From contig NZ_JBBCJO010000001.1 of assembly GCF_037190085.1 (NCBI RefSeq), forward strand, positions 62,001 through 126,000: a stretch of 64,000 bases of DNA, written 5' to 3'. Below, piece by piece: positions 58,468-64,000 of the stretch. The first letter of the stretch is position 1, and every line of letters begins with the position of its first letter. The translations under genes and the position numbers were made by a program. The DNA is from Gemmatimonas aurantiaca. Its GTDB lineage: Bacteria; Gemmatimonadota; Gemmatimonadetes; Gemmatimonadales; Gemmatimonadaceae. The notes under the pieces were generated by a model, which was given only the letters and a program-made list of their open reading frames with translations, had not been told where the DNA came from and did no database searches.

Positions 58468-59838
58468 ATGACTCGCTCACGTTTCTTCCTCGCCGCGGTG
58501 ATGAGTGTCGCACTCTCGCCGCTCGGCGCTCAAACCGCCACCTCGTCGGCGGATACGGCGAAAGTCCAGCAGCGTACACTCACCATCCAGTACCTGCGTC
58601 CGCAGGACCAGCGCGGCATCAACGTCTTCGAAACCCCGAAGGTGGCCGGTGCCGAGTACAAGGGATTCGCGTTGCAGTTCGGCGCCGCCTTTGCCCAGCA
58701 ATTCCAGGGACTGACCCATCAGAACACGGCGGACTCGGTCTTCCAGGCCGCGGTGCCGGCCGTCCCGGGCAACGCCGGCACGGCGTCGGTGGCGAACAAG
58801 AACCGCCTGATGGCGATCAGCAACGGTTTCAACAACGCCACGGCCAACATGTACATGCACGCGCAGCTGGCACGTGGTGTGCGCATCCAGCTCACGAGCT
58901 ATCTGTCGGCCCGCCATCACAACGAAACCTGGGTGAAGGACGGGTTCATCCAGATCGATGAATCGCCGATCGACATCGGACTGCTGAACACGATCATGAA
59001 GTACACGACCGTGAAGATCGGTCACTTCGAAGTCAACTACGGCGACTTCCACTTCAAGCGGTCGGACAACGGTCAGGCGCTGTACAATCCACTCGTGGGC
59101 AACGCGATTCTCGATGCCTTCACCACGGAAGTCGGCGCGGAAGCGATCGTGCAGCACAACGGACTGCTCGGTGTGTTCGCGCTCACGAACGGTGAGATCC
59201 GCGGCAACATCACCCGTCCGGCCGACCGGTCGCCCGCGGTGATGGCCAAGCTGGGTTTCGACCGGCAGCTCAACGACGACGTGCGGGTGCGTCTGACGGG
59301 TTCGTGGCGCAATCAGGGCAGCGCGATCAGCAACACGCTGTATGCTGGCGACCGGGCGGGTTCGCGCTACTACTACGTGCTGGAGAACTACCAGGCGACC
59401 GAATCGGCGCAGCAGTACTCGGGCAACATCAATCCGGGCTTCAGCGACAAGTCGAGCTCGTACATGATCAACCCGTTCGTGAAGGTGCGCGGTCTCGAGC
59501 TGTTCGGCATGGTCGAGAAGGCGAAGGGACGTGCGGCGCCGAACACGAACCCGGTGCGTGAAGTGAACCAGTACATGGGCGAGGCGACGTATCGCTTCCT
59601 GCAGGGCGAGAAGCTCTTCGTCGCGGCGCGCTGGAATCAGGTGAGCGGGGATCTCGGTGGTCTCAACAACGACATCAAGGTCACCCGTGGGAACGCCGGG
59701 GCGGGCTGGTTCATCGCGCCGACGCTGCTGCTCAAGGCGGAAGTGGTGAACCAGACCTATACCGGATTCGCCCGCACCGACATCCGCAACGGCGGCAAGT
59801 TCAAGGGCTTCATGCTCGAGGCGGTGACGGCGTTCTGA
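58468..59838 (+). CDS. Porin-like outer-membrane protein
   Basis: This 456-aa protein has a signal peptide (MTRSRFFLAAVMSVALSPLG, cleavage before AQT) and many amphipathic strands such as ALQFGAAFAQQFQG, YMHAQLARGVRIQLTSYLSA and TVKIGHFEVNYGDFHFKRSD, ending MLEAVTAF with the C-terminal Phe of Bam-assembled barrels. The family is not known to me; the pattern suits a phosphate/sugar-type porin or a conserved Gemmatimonadota barrel. It follows the YceI gene and is convergent with the S51 peptidase gene across a long hairpin. Confidence 0.78.
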   Translation: MTRSRFFLAAVMSVALSPLGAQTATSSADTAKVQQRTLTIQYLRPQDQRGINVFETPKVAGAEYKGFALQFGAAFAQQFQGLTHQNTADSVFQAAVPAVPGNAGTASVANKNRLMAISNGFNNATANMYMHAQLARGVRIQLTSYLSARHHNETWVKDGFIQIDESPIDIGLLNTIMKYTTVKIGHFEVNYGDFHFKRSDNGQALYNPLVGNAILDAFTTEVGAEAIVQHNGLLGVFALTNGEIRGNITRPADRSPAVMAKLGFDRQLNDDVRVRLTGSWRNQGSAISNTLYAGDRAGSRYYYVLENYQATESAQQYSGNINPGFSDKSSSYMINPFVKVRGLELFGMVEKAKGRAAPNTNPVREVNQYMGEATYRFLQGEKLFVAARWNQVSGDLGGLNNDIKVTRGNAGAGWFIAPTLLLKAEVVNQTYTGFARTDIRNGGKFKGFMLEAVTAF

Positions 59839-59843
59839 GAACT

Positions 59844-59982
59844 ACAAACAACGAACAGCTTTGCCGCGGATGACGCGGATGGGGCGGAAACAACACGGAT
59901 AACTACGGAAAAGACCCGTTGTTCATCCGTGTTGTTTCCGCCCCATCCGCATCATCCGCGGCAAAGCTGTTTTTGTTGTTGT
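59844..59982. repeat. Near-perfect 57-bp hairpin between convergent genes
   Basis: The left arm (about 59844-59900) and right arm (59925-59982) are reverse complements: the inner 45 bases differ at one position, the outer 12 are weaker. The loop is about 24 bases. The arms contain GCCGCGGATG, GGGGCGGAAA and CAACACGGAT words. It occupies the whole gap between the porin stop and the S51 peptidase stop. Confidence 0.92.
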
Positions 59983-59989
59983 TGGGATC

Positions 59990-61093
59990 TCAGTAGATCG
60001 CGCCATCCGAGGCGGTCACCACACCGCGCTGAACCTGCAGGGTGTACTGTCGTGCATTGGGCGCGGACCACTGCCCCAGGTCGAAGATCCCATTGGCGGA
60101 CACATGCTGCACGTTTATGGGTGCCAGCGTCAGCGGAGTGTTCGCCGAACAGATCCGGGTTGCGGTGGCCGGCACCGAGATCAGATACGCACCCTTGCCA
60201 CTGCCGAAGACGGTGGCTTTGCCCGAAGCGTCCACTCCCACCGCGGATTTTTCGTCGACAGCCAGCGCACGCGGACTGGCCGATGCACCGTCCTGCTGCA
60301 GTCGGGCCAGGAAGACGAGCAACCGCCCCATCCGATCACGAACGGCAAAGTGCGAATCGGTGATCACATCGTGCAGCACCGGCAGGGTGAACAGCGAACG
60401 GGAAAGGGTGACCGAAGAGTCGTAGGGACTCGCGAGCACGTCCTTCGACGTCGATGAAACGTTGAGTGCCGAATAGACATGTTCGCCGAGCACGGCGAGT
60501 CCGGCGCTGGTCCCGCCCACGGGATAGCCGGCCGCGATGCGGGCATTCACTTCGCGCTGCACGGCGGTACCGCGCCAACGTCTTTCGTATGTGGACTGAT
60601 CGCCGCCGGCAATGAAGACCACTTCGGCGCGCCGGATGGCCTCGGCGATTTCCGGACGATCGGCGCCGGCGCGGGAGAAGATCACGAAACTCCTGACGGA
60701 GTTGACGCCCATGCCGGTCAGCATGGCGTGGTACCCATTCCCGCCGCTCGATCGCAGGATCACCACGTCGCCGAATCCGCCACCGGGGCGCTCGCCACCT
60801 TGTGCGAGCAACCATCGCATGCCGGCTTCGATGTCCGTGCCTCCGCCGGCGAGATAGGCACCGCCGCGTGGAGTTGTGCGCACGTCGGTATCGCTGCCGG
60901 AATGATAGACCGTGAATCCGCGGGCCGTGTCGGACTGGGGCGTGGAGGAAGTGGGTCTCGCACTGGACGGCGTCGCGGCGGTCGTCGCTGCGGTCGTCGT
61001 CGCCCCGGTCTGGGGTGTGGTCCGTGCACCTGCGCAGCCGGTGACCGTTGCAGCGGACACGAGGCACGGCAGCAGGAATCGTGAGAGTCGCAT
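59990..61093 (-). CDS. Peptidase S51-like (cyanophycinase-type) lipoprotein
   Basis: This 367-aa protein starts from ATG 61093 with a lipoprotein signal (MRLSRFLLPCLVSAATVTGC, lipobox Cys 20). After a Thr/Ala-rich linker, the S51 fold shows GGGTDIEAGMRWLL, VVILRSSGGNGYH, VVFIAGGDQSTYERRW and the nucleophile Ser in VGGTSAGLAVLGE, then the His-containing VITDSHFAVRDRMGRLL. Family members are cyanophycinases and alpha-aspartyl dipeptidases; an exported form acting outside the cytoplasm is inferred. Longer frames upstream look non-coding. An 11-bp tandem repeat lies 8 bases upstream. Confidence 0.88.
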   Translation of the reverse strand: MRLSRFLLPCLVSAATVTGCAGARTTPQTGATTTAATTAATPSSARPTSSTPQSDTARGFTVYHSGSDTDVRTTPRGGAYLAGGGTDIEAGMRWLLAQGGERPGGGFGDVVILRSSGGNGYHAMLTGMGVNSVRSFVIFSRAGADRPEIAEAIRRAEVVFIAGGDQSTYERRWRGTAVQREVNARIAAGYPVGGTSAGLAVLGEHVYSALNVSSTSKDVLASPYDSSVTLSRSLFTLPVLHDVITDSHFAVRDRMGRLLVFLARLQQDGASASPRALAVDEKSAVGVDASGKATVFGSGKGAYLISVPATATRICSANTPLTLAPINVQHVSANGIFDLGQWSAPNARQYTLQVQRGVVTASDGAIY

Positions 61094-61101
61094 CGTCTCG
61101 G

Positions 61102-61134
61102 AGGAGAATACGAGGGGAATACGCGGAGAATACG
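61102..61134. repeat. Three 11-bp tandem repeats upstream of the S51 gene
   Basis: AGGAGAATACG, AGGGGAATACG and CGGAGAATACG run without gaps from 61102 to 61134. The period is about one helical turn, as for regulators that bind direct repeats on one DNA face. It lies just upstream of the minus-strand S51 peptidase start. Confidence 0.7.
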
Positions 61135-61280
61135 CGTGCGGAACCGCTGGACGGGCGGCGATCCGTGGTGCACCTATTGGAGTGCCTGCGGGATTCCGTC
61201 CGGGAATGCCCGTGGGCACAAGTTAGTGCCGCCGCGGCACTGTCCCCACCCGCCTTTCCCGCCCTCCCCCCGTTCACCGC

Positions 61281-62126
61281 ATGCGCCTGCTGCGAATCGC
61301 TCTCGTCTGCTGTGCGATGGTGCTGGGTTTGCCCCGCACCGCACACGCCACCTGGTCCGTCATCGCCGTCGACATGGCCACCGGTCGTGTGGTCATCGCC
61401 TCCGCCACCTGCGTCGACCGCGACGACAATTTCCTCATGGGCGTCCAGGCCGTGGTCGTGCCGGGCAAAGGTGTGGCGGCCTGCCAGGCCGGTGTCGATG
61501 GCACCCATGCCAATCAGATGCTGGTCTTCCGTGAACTGCAGAAGGGCACGGACCCGCAACGTATCATCGAAATGCTGTCCGCCGATCCGGCGTTCCAGAG
61601 TCGGCAGTTCGGCATCGTCGATCTGCAGGGACGCACGGCCGGGCATTCCGGGCTCTCCAACGGCTACGTCACGCAGGATATGCAGGGGCAGGTGCCGGGC
61701 ACGCAGATCTACTACTCCATTCAGGGCAACATCCTGCGCGCTGGCGATGTGGTTCCCAATGCGGTGAAGGCGTTTCTGCACACCACGGGATCGCTCACCG
61801 ACCGGGTGATGGCGGCGCTCGAGACCGCGGACCGCTTCGGCGGTGACAGCCGCTGTGTCTGCCCGCCGCTGCCCGCCGATGGCACGAAACCGGCAAACCC
61901 CTGTGAAGGACGCACCGCGTACGTGGCGTACATGCTCATGTCCAACAGCAACGACACGAACGGCGACTCGCACAACAACGGTCGCTATTCGATGTACCTC
62001 ACGGTGGCGCAGCCGGAGCAGGGCGGCCCGAATGCCATCAAGCCCGGTGAGAATCTCAATCCGGTGAAGACGTTGCGGGCCCGCTACGATGCGTGGCGCA
62101 AGACGCAGCCGAGGGACTTCAAGTGA
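61281..62126 (+). CDS. DUF1028 (Ntn-hydrolase-like) exported protein
   Basis: This 281-aa protein has a signal peptide (MRLLRIALVCCAMVLGLPRT, cleavage AHA-T). The mature start TWSVIAVDMATGRVVIAS and GVAACQAGVDG...ANQMLVFRELQKG fit DUF1028, a family related to Ntn-hydrolases with self-processing N-terminal nucleophiles; the Thr after the signal could be such a nucleophile, which is inference. A Cys pair in SRCVCPP may form a disulfide. The PEBP gene overlaps its stop by 1 base (TGATG). Confidence 0.85.
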   Translation: MRLLRIALVCCAMVLGLPRTAHATWSVIAVDMATGRVVIASATCVDRDDNFLMGVQAVVVPGKGVAACQAGVDGTHANQMLVFRELQKGTDPQRIIEMLSADPAFQSRQFGIVDLQGRTAGHSGLSNGYVTQDMQGQVPGTQIYYSIQGNILRAGDVVPNAVKAFLHTTGSLTDRVMAALETADRFGGDSRCVCPPLPADGTKPANPCEGRTAYVAYMLMSNSNDTNGDSHNNGRYSMYLTVAQPEQGGPNAIKPGENLNPVKTLRARYDAWRKTQPRDFK

Positions 62127-62788
62127 TGCGCCCGATCGGCAGAGGTATCGGGTGGGGCATCGTGTCGGCCCTGCTGCTGAGTGTCCTGGTCGGTGATGCA
62201 CGAGCCCAGGCGTCTGGAGGGGCGCGTCCGGCGTCCGGTCAGCCGGCCGCTCCCACGGCGCAACCTCCACGCGCACCAGCCCGTGCACCGATGCGTACGA
62301 TGGCGCTCACATCGCCGGATTTTGTGGACGGCGGTGCGATCCCGGCCATGTTCGCGCAGACCGGTCGCGATGTGTCTCCCGCGCTCCAGTGGAGTGGTGT
62401 GCCCGACTCCACGCGCAGTTTCGTGCTGATCGTGCATGACGCCGACGCGCCGATGGGCGACGGGCTCGACGACATGCTGCACTGGATGGTGTGGAACATT
62501 CCCGGTTCGGCCACCTCGTTGCCCCGTGGCGTGTCGCAGGGCAGCACACTGCCCGATGGATCGCGGCAGATCAGTGTGAGCGGTCCGTACTATCGCGGTC
62601 CGGCTGCGCCGAGCACCGGGCCGGCGCATCACTATGTGTTCGAGCTGTATGCGCTCGACATTCCGGTGAATGTGGCGGCCACGGGCATGGCGCCTGCCGC
62701 CACACGGGAAGCGGTGATGCGCGCCATGGCGCAGCACATCCGGGGCAAGGGCGTTCTGGTGGGAACGTATCGGCGACCCGCGCCCTGA
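62126..62788 (+). CDS. YbhB/YbcL-type PEBP (Raf-kinase-inhibitor-like) protein
   Basis: This 220-aa protein starts from ATG 62126 and carries a signal peptide (hydrophobic about 9-23, ARAQ). The mature PEBP fold has DFVDGGAIPAMFAQTGRDVSPALQWSGVPDSTRSFVLIVHDADAP, quoted here only by ends DFVDGG and HDADAP, then HWMVWNIPG and GPAHHYVFELYALD with the ligand-pocket histidines. PEBPs bind anionic or lipid ligands; function in bacteria is unclear. It starts on the last base of the DUF1028 gene. Confidence 0.9.
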   Translation: MRPIGRGIGWGIVSALLLSVLVGDARAQASGGARPASGQPAAPTAQPPRAPARAPMRTMALTSPDFVDGGAIPAMFAQTGRDVSPALQWSGVPDSTRSFVLIVHDADAPMGDGLDDMLHWMVWNIPGSATSLPRGVSQGSTLPDGSRQISVSGPYYRGPAAPSTGPAHHYVFELYALDIPVNVAATGMAPAATREAVMRAMAQHIRGKGVLVGTYRRPAP

Positions 62789-62924
62789 CGGCGTTCCGGA
62801 ACTCCGTTCGATGTACTCCTGATCGCTGCGCGCAGCAGATCGCAGCAGATGTGGCCGGCACGTGACACGCAGGTGACGTGTCCGTGTCGGCTTTGTCGTC
62901 CGGACCAGTGAATGTCACACCACC

Positions 62925-64000
62925 GTGCGCCTGCTCGTCTGCACCGATACCTATCCGCCGCTCGTCAACGGCGTCAGCGTCGTCACGGCGTTGACGGTGG
63001 CGGGACTGCGTCGCCGGGGCTGGGACTGTCTCGTGCTGACACCCGGTGCGGAGAACGTGGTCTCCTCGCGGGAGGCCGTCGTCGATGGTGTGGTGGCGTT
63101 ACCGGCCGTGGCATGGCGCACATATCCCGATGTGCGTGCCGCATTCGGTGAACGGCGAACCGTGCGCGCCTTCGTGAAAAGTTTCCGTCCGGATCTGGTG
63201 CATTGTCCGACGGAGTTCGTGCTGGGATGGTACGGCCGCCAGGAAGCGCTGCGTGCCGGTGTGCCGTATTGCACGTCGTATCACACCGACTTCTCCCGAT
63301 ATACATCATCCTGGGGCGTGCCGTGGTTGCGGCGACCGGTGCAGTCGTGGATCCGGCATTTTCACCGTCGGGCTGCACGAGTGTACACTCCGTCGCTTTC
63401 GGCCCGCGACGATCTGCGGGCCTTGGGGTTGCGCGACATCGAGGTATGGGGCCGTGGGGTCGATGTGGACCTCTTTCAGCCGCGGAGGGATGTGCCGACC
63501 TGCTCCGTGACACGGCCTTTCCGGTTTCTCTATGTGGGCCGCCTCGCGCCCGAAAAGAATATCGGATTTCTGATCGAGGCATTCGCCACGGTGCGTGCCC
63601 GGTATCCGGAGATGCCCATGGAGCTGCAGATCGTCGGCGATGGCCCCAGTCGTGCCGCCCTGCAGCGTCGGGCCGCCCAGTCGGGTGGACCCGCCGTGCA
63701 TTTTCTGGGCGTGCAGGATCGCGAGAAGGATCTGCCGGGGATCTACGCCGGCGCCGACGCATTCGTCTATGCGTCGACCACGGAAACGCTGGGGCTCGTG
63801 GTGCTCGAAGCGATGGCTGCGGGACTGTCGGTGGTGGCCGTTCCGGCCGGCGGTGTCGCCGAGCATTTGCGCGATGAGGTCAATGGATTGACCTATCCCG
63901 CGGACGATCACGAAGCGTGCGCGAATGCCATGTCACGTCTGATGCAGTCGCCGGCGCTGCGCACCCGGCTCGCGCAGGGAGCACGCAGGACGGCCGAACA
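62925..64000 (+). CDS. GT4 glycosyltransferase, cut by window edge
   Basis: A reading frame from GTG 62925 stays open to the last base (358 codons). It begins RLLVCTDTYPPLVNGVSVVT, with later TPGAENVV, YHTDFSRYTSS, GRGVDVDLFQP, the donor-site FLYVGRLAPEKNIGFL and the E-x7-E region STTETLGLVVLEAMAAGLSV. This is the GT4 pattern of MgtA/PimB-like mannosyl- or glucosyltransferases. The C-terminus is missing. The GTG has no strong ribosome site, so the true start could differ by a few codons. Confidence 0.9.
   Translation, partial: MRLLVCTDTYPPLVNGVSVVTALTVAGLRRRGWDCLVLTPGAENVVSSREAVVDGVVALPAVAWRTYPDVRAAFGERRTVRAFVKSFRPDLVHCPTEFVLGWYGRQEALRAGVPYCTSYHTDFSRYTSSWGVPWLRRPVQSWIRHFHRRAARVYTPSLSARDDLRALGLRDIEVWGRGVDVDLFQPRRDVPTCSVTRPFRFLYVGRLAPEKNIGFLIEAFATVRARYPEMPMELQIVGDGPSRAALQRRAAQSGGPAVHFLGVQDREKDLPGIYAGADAFVYASTTETLGLVVLEAMAAGLSVVAVPAGGVAEHLRDEVNGLTYPADDHEACANAMSRLMQSPALRTRLAQGARRTAE

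Noticed and set aside
60336..62288. 650-codon minus-strand frame over the S51, DUF1028 and PEBP genes
   Set aside because: It is antisense to DUF1028 and PEBP and out of frame with the S51 gene; composition is Arg/His-rich without domains.

Overview
The window is high-GC bacterial chromosome with tightly packed genes, many 1-4 base ATGA/TGATG overlaps and frequent GTG starts. I see no rRNA, CRISPR array, transposase or phage gene, so it looks like core chromosome. The gene content points to Gemmatimonadota or a close FCB-group relative. This rests on a PorX-type response regulator with a PglZ domain, a Ser/Thr kinase with a TolB-like C-terminal domain, six-bladed propeller and DUF3108/DUF4390 envelope proteins, RND pumps, and an Ala/Lys-rich histone H1-like protein. 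The phylum is an inference from content, not a database result.

Layout. 1-1316 (minus): ruvA (11 codons only), ruvC and yebC. 1317-3215: a large intergenic inverted repeat, then a DnaB-C-like ATPase with a damaged P-loop and its small partner. 3351-8942 (plus): porX-like regulator, MsbA-type ABC exporter, glycosyltransferase-like protein and an orphan DppC-type permease. 9116-16143: class V aminotransferase, tyrS (minus), penicillin-binding protein 1A, amidohydrolase and HNH nuclease. 16434-23189 (minus): DUF4390 protein, a large outer-membrane protein, and a four-gene signalling operon (NtrY-like kinase, two paralogous one-TM proteins, NtrC-like regulator). 23230-27817 (plus): an acyl-AMP ligase, an NYN/OST-HTH RNase-like protein with a histone-H1-like tail, and 3-methyladenine glycosylase. 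27975-32261 (minus): a lipoprotein, a propeller protein and the threonine-to-glycine pair kbl-tdh. 32994-34886: H1-like protein, a 59-aa protein and an apparently frameshifted methyltransferase. 34887-41959: mutM (plus), then a minus-strand run of glycosyltransferases, rRNA methyltransferase, mltG, ruvX, rho and tRNA-Arg(CCG). 42032-45127: AraC-type regulator, 49-aa lipoprotein, TPR protein and thioredoxin-fold protein, linked by a duplicated operator-like sequence. 45396-52781: tripartite-type efflux genes with one adaptor and two different RND pumps. 52914-62788: envelope, periplasmic and signalling genes (DUF481 barrel, dehydrogenase, Ser/Thr kinase, DUF3108, YceI plus porin, S51 peptidase, DUF1028, PEBP). 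62925-64000: a glycosyltransferase cut by the window edge.

Two themes run through the non-coding DNA. First, long imperfect inverted repeats of unrelated sequence sit just past gene 3' ends (1475-1823, 16146-16415, 59844-59982, more weakly 29906-30021). Second, short phased tandem repeats with 10, 11, 13 or 15 bp periods occupy several intergenic gaps. The most attractive candidate for an undescribed system is 42032-45127. There an AraC-type regulator gene and a second divergent promoter share a near-identical 28-bp site made of two TTTCCCA boxes exactly 20 bp apart, next to a tiny secreted lipoprotein and a TPR protein. Runners-up are the kinase/paralog-pair/NtrC operon and the NYN-OST-HTH-H1 fusion.
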